DNA of 64,000 nucleotides, taken from the NCBI RefSeq assembly GCF_937123705.1, contig NZ_CAKZKO010000037.1, forward strand, positions 184,961 to 248,960, in the 5' to 3' direction. The translations under genes and the position numbers were made by a program. Each line of letters begins with the position of its first letter. Position 1 is the stretch's first letter. This DNA is from an uncultured Paraglaciecola sp. (lineage in GTDB: Bacteria > Pseudomonadota > Gammaproteobacteria > Enterobacterales > Alteromonadaceae). The notes under the pieces were generated by a model. That model was not told where the DNA came from. It made no database searches and saw only the letters and a program-made list of their open reading frames with translations. Of this stretch, positions 25,878 to 35,983 are shown piece by piece.

Positions 25878-26294
25878 ATGCCAATACACTTCAAGGATCG
25901 CAACCCTCAAAGGTGTTCAACCATTGGCACTGAAGACGGCGTGACACTAATAGAGCTGATGGTAGTTGTAATAATAATTGGTGTGCTCGCGAGTGTTATT
26001 TTCCCTACTTTTAAGCAACAAATCTTGGCATCAAGACGAGGGGACGGGATCACGCAACTACTGCGGCTAAAGATACAGCAAGAAGCTTTTAGATTAGAGA
26101 ATGATAGTTTCGCGACAACAGCACAATTAGGCCTACCGACTAGCGAATATTATACCTTTAGTGTTTCGAATGTTTCTGCTACCACCTACACCATCCACGC
26201 CCAGGCGATAGCTAGTCAAACATCAGATATAGGTTGTGTACATCTGCAGATTGATCAATCTTTGAATAAAACGCCAAGCACGTGTTTTTTATAG
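25878..26294 (+). CDS. PilE-like type IV prepilin (opposite strand to both clusters)
   Basis: A 138-residue prepilin with an unusually long leader (about 21 residues) ending in EDG, then VTLIELMVVVIIIGVLASVIFP with Glu5. TKQQ-like segment and RRGDGITQLLRLKIQQEAFRLEN resemble PilE minor pilins. The ATG follows AAGGAATCGCT. It is divergent from the fimT-like operon, 103 bp apart, and may share its control region. C-terminal Cys pair: VHLQIDQ preceded by GC, and TCFL at the end. Confidence 0.85.
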   Translation: MPIHFKDRNPQRCSTIGTEDGVTLIELMVVVIIIGVLASVIFPTFKQQILASRRGDGITQLLRLKIQQEAFRLENDSFATTAQLGLPTSEYYTFSVSNVSATTYTIHAQAIASQTSDIGCVHLQIDQSLNKTPSTCFL

Positions 26295-26377
26295 TCTAAA
26301 GTTCACGCTTGTTAACCTGAACCTTGGATAGTTAAAGAACCTTTTGACCCACAATTTCTTTTCTAGGTAACGAGAAA

Positions 26378-27322
26378 TTAAGAAATATTTTTAATTCGCA
26401 ATTCTTTAGGTACTGCAAACTCAATATTCTCTTCACGGCCTTTTCTTTCGATGGCCTTGGTTGCACCCCACTGCTTCAAGCGTTCAACAACACCTTGCAC
26501 TAACACCTCAGGAGCTGAAGCCCCAGCAGTTACTCCAATATGAGCTACGTTTTCTAGCCATTGCTTTTGAATACTTTCAGCGTCTGCAACTAAATAGGCT
26601 TTCGCACCAATTTTCTCGGCTAACTCCCTGAGGCGATTTGAATTGGAGCTGTTTTGTGCACCCACAACTAGCAATAATTCACAGTCAGCAGATAACTCTC
26701 TTACTGAATCTTGACGATTCTGGGTAGCATAACAAATATCGTCTTTTCGGGGTCCTTCGATGGCAGGAAACTGTAACCTTAAGGCGTCGATTACATCGGC
26801 TGTATCATCCACAGATAAAGTGGTTTGACTGCAATAGTAAAGCTGTGAAGGGTCGTTAACCGTTAAACTTGCGACATCTTCAGCTGACTCCACTAAATAA
26901 ATCCCGCCATTAGGGTTATCGTATTGACCCATAGTGCCTTCTACTTCTGGGTGTCCGTGGTGGCCAATTAAAATGCATTCTATGCCTTTTTTGCTGGCGC
27001 GCATCACTTCCATATGCACTTTCGTCACTAACGGGCATGTGGCATCAAAAACTTTTAAGCCTCGACTATCCGCCTCAGTACGTACAGCTTGAGACACGCC
27101 ATGAGCAGAGAAAATAACAATACTGTCATCGGGTACTTCAGATAACTCATCCACAAACACAGCGCCACGATCTTTAAGGCCATCTACCACGAATTTATTG
27201 TGTACTACTTCATGGCGCACAAATATGGGGGCCGGAAACATTTCTAAAGCACGTTCAACAATAGTGATAGCACGGTCAACACCAGCACAAAAACCTCGTG
27301 GATTAGCAAGATGGATCTGCAT
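26378..27322 (-). CDS. ispH: 4-hydroxy-3-methylbut-2-enyl diphosphate reductase
   Basis: Last enzyme of the MEP pathway; it makes IPP and DMAPP using a 4Fe-4S cluster. The protein has 314 residues. Cluster cysteines are in [12 protein letters not shown] (Cys12), DATCPLV and ICYATQNRQ. The catalytic Glu region is IEGPRKDD. Also typical: [13 protein letters not shown]. It ends the conserved ribF-ileS-lspA-fkpB-ispH run, 20 bp after fkpB. Confidence 0.97.
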   Translation of the reverse strand: MQIHLANPRGFCAGVDRAITIVERALEMFPAPIFVRHEVVHNKFVVDGLKDRGAVFVDELSEVPDDSIVIFSAHGVSQAVRTEADSRGLKVFDATCPLVTKVHMEVMRASKKGIECILIGHHGHPEVEGTMGQYDNPNGGIYLVESAEDVASLTVNDPSQLYYCSQTTLSVDDTADVIDALRLQFPAIEGPRKDDICYATQNRQDSVRELSADCELLLVVGAQNSSNSNRLRELAEKIGAKAYLVADAESIQKQWLENVAHIGVTAGASAPEVLVQGVVERLKQWGATKAIERKGREENIEFAVPKELRIKNIS

Positions 27323-27342
27323 AGTTTTTCCTTACAACCTAA

Positions 27343-27789
27343 TTAGTTTACTGACAGTATTTCAACGTCAAACGTGATGACTTGCCCAGCCAAAGGGTGA
27401 TTAAAGTCAACGGTTACTGAGTCCCCTGTCACTTCACGCACTATACCCGGAAGCTCGGTTCCATCTGGCTGTGTAAAGGCAATGATCATGCCCTCTTCAG
27501 CTGGTGTATCTGCCCCAAACTTACTCCGTTCGAGGTGATGTAAATTATCTGGGTTCGGCATACCAAAGGCATCATCTGCTTCCAAAGTGAATGATTTTTT
27601 ATCGCCCACTTGAAGACCCAACAAACAATCTTCAAAATTAAGAGTTAGACTGCCATCACCTATAACTAACTTAGCAGGTTTGTTATTAACACGGGTACTA
27701 TCGGCTGCTGAGCCATCGGCCAATTTCAGGTCGAAGTGCAACACCACTTCACTCCCTTGCTTAATTATACTTTCGGCCGACTCAGTCAT
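27343..27789 (-). CDS. fkpB: FKBP-type peptidyl-prolyl cis-trans isomerase SlpA/FkpB
   Basis: A 148-residue SlyD-like proline isomerase: VVLHFDLKLADGSAADSTR, GDGSLTLNFEDCLLGLQVGDKKSF, then NHPLAGQVITFDVEILSV. It lacks the His-rich metal tail of SlyD, which fits SlpA/FkpB. Its start overlaps the lspA stop by 8 bp. The lspA-fkpB-ispH order is conserved in enterobacteria and relatives. Confidence 0.95.
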   Translation of the reverse strand: MTESAESIIKQGSEVVLHFDLKLADGSAADSTRVNNKPAKLVIGDGSLTLNFEDCLLGLQVGDKKSFTLEADDAFGMPNPDNLHHLERSKFGADTPAEEGMIIAFTQPDGTELPGIVREVTGDSVTVDFNHPLAGQVITFDVEILSVN

Positions 27790-28276
27790 GGTTTTCCTCT
27801 TTATTCTTGATCATATCAATTATCAACAGTGCTGCTCCAATACAAATCGCGCTGTCGGCCACATTAAACGCAGGCCAATACCAATCTTGATAATACAGCA
27901 CTAAAAAATCAATCACGTAACCATGAATTAATCTATCAACGGCATTACCTATAGCTCCGCCTATAATCAAACTAAAGGCCATTGGCATAAGAATTTGTTC
28001 TTTACTAGTTTGTTTTAACCACCACAACACCATGGCACTGACACCAAAAGCGATGATAGTAAAAAACCATCTTTGCCACCCGCCCGCATCGCTCAAAAAA
28101 CTAAAAGCCGCGCCATAATTATAGACATGGGTCAAATTGAAAAAGGGCAATATCTGAATAGCTTGATAGTGCTCAATATTTTCAAGCACTAAGGTTTTGG
28201 TATATTGATCAGCAATAAACACCAATAAAGTTAACCACAAAAAGCGCCATCCCGTTTGGGTGAAAAGTTTAAGCAT
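27782..28276 (-). CDS. lspA: Lipoprotein signal peptidase (signal peptidase II)
   Basis: Inner-membrane aspartyl protease that removes the signal peptide from prolipoproteins. Four transmembrane segments. Catalytic aspartates are in [20 protein letters not shown] and [12 protein letters not shown] chose ATG 28276, which overlaps the ileS stop by 8 bp and gives 164 residues; ATG 28300 would extend into ileS. Its substrates here include MlaA and the DUF3192 lipoprotein. Confidence 0.96.
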   Translation of the reverse strand: MLKLFTQTGWRFLWLTLLVFIADQYTKTLVLENIEHYQAIQILPFFNLTHVYNYGAAFSFLSDAGGWQRWFFTIIAFGVSAMVLWWLKQTSKEQILMPMAFSLIIGGAIGNAVDRLIHGYVIDFLVLYYQDWYWPAFNVADSAICIGAALLIIDMIKNKEENHD

Positions 28277-31085
28277 AAGCGCGTTTTTCACCCTCACCAT
28301 CTACGTTGTCAACGCAACGATTACAAAGCTCAGGGTGAGCGGCATGACTACCCACATCTTCACGATGATGCCAACAACGGCTGCATTTTTCAGAAGATGA
28401 TACAGAAACGGCAACTGCCAAACCTGTCACTTCGGTTGCTACCGCACCCGCGGGAATATCGCCGGTTTCAACTACAGTCGCGGCAGACGTTATCAACACA
28501 AAGCGCAACTCATCTTCAAGCTTTTTAAGTACTGCTGCCAAATCACTGTTTACATACAGTGTCACTTCGGCCTGCAGCGAGCCTTTAATTCTTCCATCTT
28601 TACGGGTCATTTCAATACAGCGGTTCACTTCATTTTTAACCGCTAAAACTTGCTGCCAAAAATCATTACTAAAGTCGCTAGTTAAGCTCACTTCAGTTAA
28701 CCCTGCGTACCATTGACCGGTAAAAACAAATTTGTCTTGTTGCCAAGGCATTGATTGCCATAATTCTTGGGCGGTAAAACTGGTGATTGGTGCCATCCAG
28801 CGCACTAATGCTTCGATGATATGATACAAGGCACTTTGGCACGAGCGACGCGCATGGCTGTCGCCTTTAGCTGTGTATTGTCGGTCTTTAATAATATCCA
28901 AGTAAAAACTGCCCAGCTCGATAGAGCAGAACTGCATTAACTTTTGAGTGACCACCAGCAAGTCGTATTTTTCGTATGCTTCGATAATGTCCTGCTGCAT
29001 AGTAAAAGCACGGCCCATCACCCATTTATCTAATTCCACCATATCTTCGATGGCAACCAAGTCTTTACTTGGATCAAAACCGTTTAGATTGGCTAACAAA
29101 AAGCGCGCAGTGTTACGAATTCGGCGATAAGCATCGGCTGAACGATTTAGAATTTCATCTGATACTGCAATTTCGCTACGATAATCGGTAGAAGCCACCC
29201 AAAGACGCAAAATATCGGCACCTAATTTACCTGTTACTTGCTGCGGCGCTATGGTATTACCAATGGACTTTGACATTTTCTTGCCATCACCATCCACAGT
29301 AAAACCATGAGTTAACACTTGTTTATAAGGCGCATGGCCTTTAGTCGCAACCGATGTCATAAGCGAAGACATAAACCAACCACGATGTTGGTCAGAGCCT
29401 TCTAAATACAAGTCTGCCGATGCTGGAATATCATCCCGTTGATCCACGACAAAATAGTGCGTCACCCCCGAGTCAAACCACACATCTAAGGTATCTGGTA
29501 CTTTGACGAAGGTTTCAGCGTCTGCGCCTAACAATGCTTCAGGCTCAACATCCCACCAGGCTTGAATGCCCTTTTGCTCCACCAGCACAGCCACTTGTTC
29601 TAACAACTCATCAGTGCGGGGATGCAATTCGCCGGTGTCTTTATGTACAAATAAGGCTATTGGTACACCCCAAGTGCGCTGCCTTGAAATACACCAATCA
29701 GGTCTACCAGATACCATAGTTTCAATGCGACTTTCGCCCCACTCTGGGATCCATTGCGTTTTATGAATTTCTTTAATGGACTCTTGCCGTAAACCATTTT
29801 TGTCCATGCTGATAAACCACTGGGGCGTGGCTCGGAAAATAATCGGCGTTTTATGGCGCCAGCAATGGGGATAACTATGGTTGTACACATGATAGTGCAA
29901 CAATGCCCCATGCTCTTTTAATACTTCAATCACATGGTCATTAGCCTTAAAAACATGTTCACCGGCAAACAATTCAGTACCTTCTAAGTACACACCATTA
30001 GCACCAACCGGGTTGGCAACTTCTAAGCCGTAATTTTTACCTACATTAAAATCGTCTACACCGTGGCCAGGTGCCGTATGTACACATCCTGTGCCTGATT
30101 CGGTGGTCACATGGTCACCTAAAATCAGCGGTACTTGGTAGTCATAAAACGCATGATGCAGGGCGTGATTTTCGAGGTCCTGCCCCTTACAAACACCTAG
30201 AGTCTGAAAATCCTCAAAACCAAAACGTTGCATACAATCCGCTACTAAATCAGAGGCAATGACTAAACATTCAGTCCCTTGTTCGCCTTTAATCTGAACC
30301 AAGCTGTATTCAAGGGTTGGGTGAATACTCACCGCTCGGTTTGCGGGTAAGGTCCAAGGGGTAGTCGTCCAGATAGCAACTGAAATATCACCATCTGCTT
30401 TGGCAGAAAAACAAGCTGCTAGTTTGTCTGCATCAGCAACTTTAAAACGTACATCGATTGACGGTGAGTTTTTATCTTGATATTCCACCTCAGCTTCGGC
30501 CAATGCCGAGCCACAATCTGTACACCAATGCACTGGTTTAAAGCCTTTTTCAAGATGACCAGAACGCACCACTAATCCAAATTCGCGGATAATATTAGCT
30601 TCTGACTTGAAGTCCATAGTTTTGTAGGGGTTGTCCCACTCACCTAAAATACCCAAGCGAATAAAATCGGTCTTCTGACCATTAATTTGTTTCTCGGCGT
30701 AGTCGCGACATTTTTGTCTAAATTCTGCCACTGAGACTTTTTTACCGGGTTTACCGACTTTTTTCTCAACCATCAGTTCAATGGGCAATCCGTGGCAATC
30801 CCAACCAGGCACGTAAGGCGCATCAAAATCTGATAAGGTTTTTGACTTAACAATAATGTCTTTTAGAATTTTATTAACCGCATGACCAATATGAATATCG
30901 CCATTTGCATAGGGAGGACCATCATGCAAGATAAAGGGGGCTTTGCCTTTTTTAGCTTCACGTATTTGCTGATAGAGTTTTTCCTCGGTCCACTTTGCAA
31001 GCATTTTTGGCTCGCGCTGCGCAAGATTGCCACGCATAGGAAACTCAGTTTCCGGCAGATTCAGGGTGTGTTTATAATCACTCAT
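28269..31085 (-). CDS. ileS: Isoleucyl-tRNA synthetase
   Basis: A 938-residue class I synthetase of the bacterial zinc-containing type. HIGH motif: [21 protein letters not shown] motif: [12 protein letters not shown]. The editing domain includes [14 protein letters not shown] and [12 protein letters not shown]. The C-terminal zinc knuckle is CSRCWHHR followed by CNRC. The gene lies between ribF and lspA, with a 42-bp gap to ribF. Confidence 0.98.
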   Translation of the reverse strand: MSDYKHTLNLPETEFPMRGNLAQREPKMLAKWTEEKLYQQIREAKKGKAPFILHDGPPYANGDIHIGHAVNKILKDIIVKSKTLSDFDAPYVPGWDCHGLPIELMVEKKVGKPGKKVSVAEFRQKCRDYAEKQINGQKTDFIRLGILGEWDNPYKTMDFKSEANIIREFGLVVRSGHLEKGFKPVHWCTDCGSALAEAEVEYQDKNSPSIDVRFKVADADKLAACFSAKADGDISVAIWTTTPWTLPANRAVSIHPTLEYSLVQIKGEQGTECLVIASDLVADCMQRFGFEDFQTLGVCKGQDLENHALHHAFYDYQVPLILGDHVTTESGTGCVHTAPGHGVDDFNVGKNYGLEVANPVGANGVYLEGTELFAGEHVFKANDHVIEVLKEHGALLHYHVYNHSYPHCWRHKTPIIFRATPQWFISMDKNGLRQESIKEIHKTQWIPEWGESRIETMVSGRPDWCISRQRTWGVPIALFVHKDTGELHPRTDELLEQVAVLVEQKGIQAWWDVEPEALLGADAETFVKVPDTLDVWFDSGVTHYFVVDQRDDIPASADLYLEGSDQHRGWFMSSLMTSVATKGHAPYKQVLTHGFTVDGDGKKMSKSIGNTIAPQQVTGKLGADILRLWVASTDYRSEIAVSDEILNRSADAYRRIRNTARFLLANLNGFDPSKDLVAIEDMVELDKWVMGRAFTMQQDIIEAYEKYDLLVVTQKLMQFCSIELGSFYLDIIKDRQYTAKGDSHARRSCQSALYHIIEALVRWMAPITSFTAQELWQSMPWQQDKFVFTGQWYAGLTEVSLTSDFSNDFWQQVLAVKNEVNRCIEMTRKDGRIKGSLQAEVTLYVNSDLAAVLKKLEDELRFVLITSAATVVETGDIPAGAVATEVTGLAVAVSVSSSEKCSRCWHHREDVGSHAAHPELCNRCVDNVDGEGEKRAYA

Positions 31086-31127
31086 TGCAGGTTTTATCCA
31101 AATTGGTCAATGGTTACAGTAAAAAAA

Positions 31128-32054
31128 TTAACAATTCGCTAGCAAAGCTTTTGCCGCTAACGCATCTTTTTGTATTTGTTGATGAAGTAATTCAAACGAG
31201 TCGAACTTCATTTCTTGTCTGATCTTGCTAACGAGGGCAACCGAAATAAATTGCCCATATAAATCGCCACTAAAATCAAAAATATGCACTTCTAATTGGG
31301 AACGCTGACCGTTCACCGTTGGGCGATGACCTATGTTTGCCACGCCAGAACATTGTTTATCTTTCACAGTTATCATCACTGCGAACACACCATTTACCGG
31401 CGCTTTACAGCGTTTCAGTAACAGGTTTGCCGTAGGAAAACCTATAGTTCGCCCTCTTTTATCACCGTGTAACACTTTGCCAGCAATAGTAAAAGGTCTT
31501 CCTAACATCTGTTGGGCCAGATTAAAGTCGTCTTGGTGCAATGCATCTCGCACTGCGGTTGAGCTAATTCGACAATTTTCGAGTCGAAAGCTTTGAGTGC
31601 TGACCACATCAAATTGACACTTCTTGCCTTCTGCCTCTAGCATGGCAAAATCACCTACTCGGCCTTTCCCAAAGCGGAAATCATCCCCTACAACTAAATA
31701 TTGAATGCCTAACTGGGCAACTAATAAATTTTCGACAAAATCGGTGGCACTAAAAGCGGCAAAATGCTGGTCAAATTTCACGCACAATAAACGATCAATT
31801 CCTAAAGCTTTTAATTGGGTATATTTATCACGAAGTAAACTCAATCGGGCAGGCGCTTGTTCTGGCGTAAACAATTCTTCTGGTTGTGGTTCGAATACCA
31901 TGACCGTTGAAGGCAGACCCATTTTTTTAGCTTTTTCAACCACTTGGCTGAGCACTGCTTGATGGCCTAAATGCACCCCGTCAAACTTGCCTATTGTTAA
32001 TACACAACCGCGATGTTGTTCACGAATATTATGTAGGCCACGAATCAGTTCCAC
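31128..32054 (-). CDS. ribF: Bifunctional riboflavin kinase/FAD synthetase
   Basis: Makes FMN from riboflavin, then FAD. The N-terminal nucleotidyltransferase has LTIGKFDGVHLGHQAVL; the C-terminal kinase has GRPFTIAGKVLHGDKRGRTIGFPTANL. GTG 32054 follows AGAGAG and gives VELIRGLHNI, aligning with the E. coli start; ATG 32072 is the alternative. FMN/FAD from this enzyme also feed the Rnf flavoproteins at the window start. Confidence 0.95.
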   Translation of the reverse strand: MELIRGLHNIREQHRGCVLTIGKFDGVHLGHQAVLSQVVEKAKKMGLPSTVMVFEPQPEELFTPEQAPARLSLLRDKYTQLKALGIDRLLCVKFDQHFAAFSATDFVENLLVAQLGIQYLVVGDDFRFGKGRVGDFAMLEAEGKKCQFDVVSTQSFRLENCRISSTAVRDALHQDDFNLAQQMLGRPFTIAGKVLHGDKRGRTIGFPTANLLLKRCKAPVNGVFAVMITVKDKQCSGVANIGHRPTVNGQRSQLEVHIFDFSGDLYGQFISVALVSKIRQEMKFDSFELLHQQIQKDALAAKALLANC

Positions 32055-32228
32055 TGCACTCTCTTTATACACTCAAAGGTTTGCATTAACAGTCTAAAAA
32101 GACCAGCTAAAAATCAATCAAAGGCGCGGATTATAACCGACTACAGCTTGATTGAAAGCAGTAACCTCAAGGAAAGTGATTTTTTACACAGCCCCTAACC
32201 GCAATTACTTGATAATGAACGACTTAGT

Positions 32229-33791
32229 TTATGTGTTAGCAGGAGAAAATGTGCTTTTCCTCACCCCCAAAACCAACAAGCTTGCGGTAAATACCACAGC
32301 CCCAAGGATGACTAACTTGGCTAACTCTATGACTTTGTTTAATAAGGTTAATTCAACCCACACAGACACCATAGGATTAACCACAAAAATACTAAGCCCC
32401 ATTAAACTACAGGCGATGGTTATTTTAAGAAGCAACAGTAAGGTTTGGGATGACACTGTATAGACTCCTCGTTTGTGTAGCTCTGTATAAAGTAACAAGG
32501 CATTCATCAATGCAGATAGGGAGGTTGCCATTGCCAAACCAACATAGGCAAAAGGCCAAACTAAAACGAGATTAAATAACATGTTGGCTGCCATACACCA
32601 AATTCCAAACTTCACTGGCGTTTTGGTATCTTGCTTTGAATAAAAACCTGGGGCTAACACTTTGACCAACATAAAACTTAGCAAACCAAAGGCATAGGCC
32701 ATCAAACTATGGGAGGCGTAAGTCGCATCTAGAGGACTAAATTCACCACGTTGAAAAATAGTCAGTAACATGGGCTCTGCCAGCATAAATAAACCCGTTG
32801 CAGCGGGAATACCCAGCACACAAACCATTTTTATGGCCCAATCAATATTTGCGCTAAAAGCTTTGTCGTCTTTAGTCACATGGTTACGGGACAAAGTGGG
32901 TAAGATAACGGTTGCTATGGCGATCCCAAATAATCCTAATGGAAATTCCAATAATCGATCGGAATAATATAACCAAGAAATAGAGCCTGTTTCTAAAAAG
33001 CTCGCAATAACCGTATCTAACAGTAAGTTTAGTTGCCCTACAGAGACACCAAAAAGAGCAGGAATAATCAAAGTACGCACTTTAACAATATCAGGATCAG
33101 ACCACCCCCATTTAGGTTTAACTAACAATCCCGCTTTGAATATAAAAGGTAATAAAAAAAGTAACTGCAATAGCCCACCTATAAATACTCCCCAAGCCAA
33201 AGCAAAAGCAGGCTCATCAAATTGAGGTGCTAAAAATAGTGCGCAGCTGATAATTGCCACATTAAGTAATACTGGCGTAAAGGCGGCCACAGCAAATTTA
33301 TTCAGAGTATTAAGAATGGCACCGGCTAAACCAGCTAAAGACACAAAGAGTAAATAGGGAAAGGTTATTTTTAACATTAAAGATGCAAGCTCAAATTTTG
33401 CTCCCTCAGGGGTATCGTTCACATACTCAATAAACCAGCCCATACCAAAAAGAGCCGCAAGGATTGGCGAAGCAATAACACCCACAATAGTCACTAATGT
33501 CACTATCACCCCCAATGTACCACTGATTTTAGCGACAAATTGTTTCAGGTGTTGCTCATCAGTTTCGTGCTGAACATCTGCTAACACAGGAATAAATGCT
33601 TGTGCAAAGGCTCCTTCTGCGAAAAGACGTCTTAAAAAGTTAGGAATTTTGTTAGCAAATAAAAATACATCCGCATTCGCGCCCGCTCCCATTAAGTTTG
33701 CAATAACTGCATCTCTGGCTAAACCTAGAATACGGGATATAAATGTCATGGCACTGACAATCAAGCCTGATTTAAATAACTTAGCTGACAC
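32229..33791 (-). CDS. murJ: Lipid II flippase MurJ (MviN)
   Basis: Polytopic inner-membrane transporter of the MOP superfamily that flips lipid II for peptidoglycan synthesis. Typical start region: SAMTFISRILGLARDAVIANLMGAGANADVFLFANKIPNFLRRLFAEGAFAQAF. GTG 33791 is preceded by AGGAAG and aligns with E. coli MurJ; the further upstream start at 33860 adds 23 unlikely residues. Total 520 residues, about 14 membrane helices. It is divergent from rpsT, and ribF follows on the same strand. Confidence 0.96.
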   Translation of the reverse strand: MSAKLFKSGLIVSAMTFISRILGLARDAVIANLMGAGANADVFLFANKIPNFLRRLFAEGAFAQAFIPVLADVQHETDEQHLKQFVAKISGTLGVIVTLVTIVGVIASPILAALFGMGWFIEYVNDTPEGAKFELASLMLKITFPYLLFVSLAGLAGAILNTLNKFAVAAFTPVLLNVAIISCALFLAPQFDEPAFALAWGVFIGGLLQLLFLLPFIFKAGLLVKPKWGWSDPDIVKVRTLIIPALFGVSVGQLNLLLDTVIASFLETGSISWLYYSDRLLEFPLGLFGIAIATVILPTLSRNHVTKDDKAFSANIDWAIKMVCVLGIPAATGLFMLAEPMLLTIFQRGEFSPLDATYASHSLMAYAFGLLSFMLVKVLAPGFYSKQDTKTPVKFGIWCMAANMLFNLVLVWPFAYVGLAMATSLSALMNALLLYTELHKRGVYTVSSQTLLLLLKITIACSLMGLSIFVVNPMVSVWVELTLLNKVIELAKLVILGAVVFTASLLVLGVRKSTFSPANT

Positions 33792-33954
33792 CCACTTCTT
33801 CCTAAGCAGCAAAAGCGTTATTATGCGCGAACAACAGAGGGTGAGTCTATAGAGAACCAATAGGGTTTAGGGGAGTTATTTTGGGCTACACAACCGCTTT
33901 GATCCATTAATGCAAAAAGAATCCATTATTTGCCTATAAAATCCACAAAACTGA

Positions 33955-33983
33955 TTGACATAATCCTACTTGATCCGCATAAT
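33955..33983 (+). promoter_or_regulatory. Sigma-70 promoter of rpsT
   Basis: TTGACA (33955-33960), 17-bp spacer, CATAAT (33978-33983). Expected transcription start is near 33990, giving a leader of about 37 nt before the UUG start of rpsT. The -35 is a perfect consensus and the spacing is ideal, as expected for a ribosomal protein gene. Confidence 0.8.
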
Positions 33984-34026
33984 CCGCACCCTTGAATTTT
34001 GACTAGAATTTTTTGGGAGTTCCAAC

Positions 34027-34290
34027 TTGGCTAACATCAAGTCTGCTAAGAAACGTGCTATACAAGCGGAGAAGCGTCGTCAACATAACGCTAGCCGTCG
34101 CTCTATGACACGTACATCTTTGAAAAAAGTACTTTCTGCTATCGCCTCTGGTGATAAAGAAGCTGCTCAAGCTGCATACACTGCAGCAACACCTTTACTT
34201 GACCGTATGGCAACTAAAGGTTTGATCCATAAAAACAAAGCTGCTCGTCATAAGAGCCGCCTTGCTGCACAAATCAAAGCCTTAGGCTAG
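34027..34290 (+). CDS. rpsT: 30S ribosomal protein S20
   Basis: An 87-residue basic protein starting [20 protein letters not shown], the S20 signature, and ending [16 protein letters not shown]. The start codon is TTG, preceded by GGGAG. E. coli rpsT also uses UUG, linked there to autoregulation. The gene is single, with its own promoter and terminator. Confidence 0.98.
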   Translation: MANIKSAKKRAIQAEKRRQHNASRRSMTRTSLKKVLSAIASGDKEAAQAAYTAATPLLDRMATKGLIHKNKAARHKSRLAAQIKALG

Positions 34291-34305
34291 ATTTGTAAAT
34301 ATTTT

Positions 34306-34331
34306 AAAAAAGCGCCGATGGCGCTTTTTTT
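34306..34331 (+). terminator. Intrinsic terminator of rpsT
   Basis: AGCGCC (34310-34315), loop GAT, GGCGCT, followed by seven T; the A-tract before the stem makes it symmetric, so it may also stop the convergent yqcA transcript. Confidence 0.9.
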
Positions 34332-34345
34332 ATACCTGAAATAGC

Positions 34346-34792
34346 CTATTGCAAGTCAGGAAGTAGTTTTTCAGCCCATTTTACCACTTCGTCTTCTGGC
34401 TCAAGGGTCTCACAAGCATCTATTTGCAAAAGTGTAGTAATTGGCTTACCTTGCAATTGTGTCAATAGCTCAAAGATTTGCCGCCCTGCACCACAATATG
34501 TTTCACCATAACTGCTATCCCCTAAACCGACTACCGCAAAAGGTCGCTGCCCCATATTGGGTGACTCATCCTTTAAGTCATCGATAAAAAACTCTAAATT
34601 AGGTGGAATATCACCCTGCCCAGTTGTCGAGCTAATAAATAGCAATGAAGAAACTTGACTAACATCATTCAAAGTAGGATCAGTGAACACCTCAGATTCT
34701 CGACCGTGCTCACTTAGCATAGCGCCTACTTCCTCTGCTACATGCTGTGCGTTACCGTATACCGACCCAACAAAAATCCCGATTTTGCTCAT
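34346..34792 (-). CDS. yqcA: Flavodoxin-like protein YqcA
   Basis: A 148-residue flavodoxin of the MioC/YqcA type from ATG 34792. The FMN phosphate loop is IFVGSVYGNAQHVAEE; STTGQGDIPPN and VVGLGDSSYGETYCGAG are the other flavin contacts. An in-frame start at 34831 would overlap the intergenic gap and is not favoured. yqcC-truC-yqcA is also the E. coli gene order. Confidence 0.92.
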   Translation of the reverse strand: MSKIGIFVGSVYGNAQHVAEEVGAMLSEHGRESEVFTDPTLNDVSQVSSLLFISSTTGQGDIPPNLEFFIDDLKDESPNMGQRPFAVVGLGDSSYGETYCGAGRQIFELLTQLQGKPITTLLQIDACETLEPEDEVVKWAEKLLPDLQ

Positions 34793-34831
34793 ATTTACTA
34801 TCCCAATTTGGTGCGGGCGTACCCTACACAA

Positions 34832-35578
34832 CTACAATTCATTTAATTTGTTATATTGATGGTGACTGACTTGCCATTTTTCTAGTAACTCAGTCATATT
34901 TTTATCCAAATCAGAACGCAAAGTTAACGAGGCCCCTGACACTGGGTGGCTTAGCACCATGGACTTACAGGTCAATGCCAATTGACTGAAGCTAAACTGT
35001 TGACGTATAAAGGTATTATGCTTGCCATCGCCGTGTGTGGTATCACCGACAATAGGGTGATTAATGTGGGCTAAGTGACGTCTGAGTTGATGTTTTCGCC
35101 CCGTTTTAGGTGATAATTGCACCAGAGAATAACGCGCCGAAGGATAGCGACTCACAGCAAAGGGCAGTTCAAATTTTTCGAGCCTTTGAAAATGAGTAAG
35201 CGCGGGTTGTGCGGGTTTATCTTGCTTCGCCATTTTGTCGGCAATTTTGTCGAGTTTTTCCTTGAGGGCGTAGTCTATTTCCCCTACCTCTTTTATGTGT
35301 CCTCGCACCACAGCTAGATAGGTTTTCTCAATAGTCTGCAGGGCAAACTGCTCTCCTAATCTTTTGGCAATATCAGCTGATAAAGCAAACACCAACACTC
35401 CCGACGTTGGTCTGTCTAATCTATGCACAGGAAATACATGTTGGCCTATTTGGTCTCGCAGTAGCTGTAAGGCGAACTGGGTCTCATGTTTATCTAACAA
35501 GCTACGATGCACTAATAACCCAGACGGCTTATTAATGGCCACAAGGTATTCATCTTGATAAATAATAGAAAGCAGCAT
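34832..35578 (-). CDS. truC: tRNA pseudouridine(65) synthase TruC
   Basis: RluA-family pseudouridine synthase of 248 residues from ATG 35578, directly after the yqcC stop. Catalytic motif: FPVHRLDRPTSGVLVFA (Asp in RLD). Also AINKPSGLLVHRS near the start and LVQLSPKTGRKHQLRRHLAHINHPIVGD. It modifies U65 in tRNA-Ile/Asp in E. coli. It is translationally linked to yqcC. Confidence 0.95.
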   Translation of the reverse strand: MLLSIIYQDEYLVAINKPSGLLVHRSLLDKHETQFALQLLRDQIGQHVFPVHRLDRPTSGVLVFALSADIAKRLGEQFALQTIEKTYLAVVRGHIKEVGEIDYALKEKLDKIADKMAKQDKPAQPALTHFQRLEKFELPFAVSRYPSARYSLVQLSPKTGRKHQLRRHLAHINHPIVGDTTHGDGKHNTFIRQQFSFSQLALTCKSMVLSHPVSGASLTLRSDLDKNMTELLEKWQVSHHQYNKLNEL

Positions 35579-35579
35579 G

Positions 35580-35903
35580 TTATAAAACAGCAAAAGCTAA
35601 ATCAATTTGCCTGATCACTTCCATAACGCCAAGCTGTTCCTCTTTGGATTGAAAGCTTTGCTCAGCCATAGGAAGCAGCTTAAGATTTTTAGGCAAATGG
35701 GGTTCAGTATTAATAAGCTCACGCATCTTAGGAATAAAAATAAACTGTAGCCATTGTTCAAATGAAAGAGTGTCAACCGCAAAAGGTAACAAACTTTGCA
35801 GCGCCTTTGAAGGTGGAACAACATTCGACCACAACTTGGCTTCTTGTAAACTTTGTTGCAGTTTTTTTAGCAGAATTTCGACTTCTTTATGACTACATGG
35901 CAT
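35580..35903 (-). CDS. yqcC: YqcC family protein (DUF446)
   Basis: A 107-residue protein with the YqcC pattern: LLKKLQQSLQEAKLW, then LPFAVDTLSFEQWLQFIFIPKM, then PHLPKNLKLLPMAEQSF. Its function is unknown in detail. It is the first gene of yqcC-truC-yqcA. Confidence 0.92.
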   Translation of the reverse strand: MPCSHKEVEILLKKLQQSLQEAKLWSNVVPPSKALQSLLPFAVDTLSFEQWLQFIFIPKMRELINTEPHLPKNLKLLPMAEQSFQSKEEQLGVMEVIRQIDLAFAVL

Positions 35904-35983
35904 GATCTACAGCAACAACCTTTGAAAATAACAATCAGATTTATTTTCTTACCGACTAACATTACAGAAGTGTCCAGAATAAC

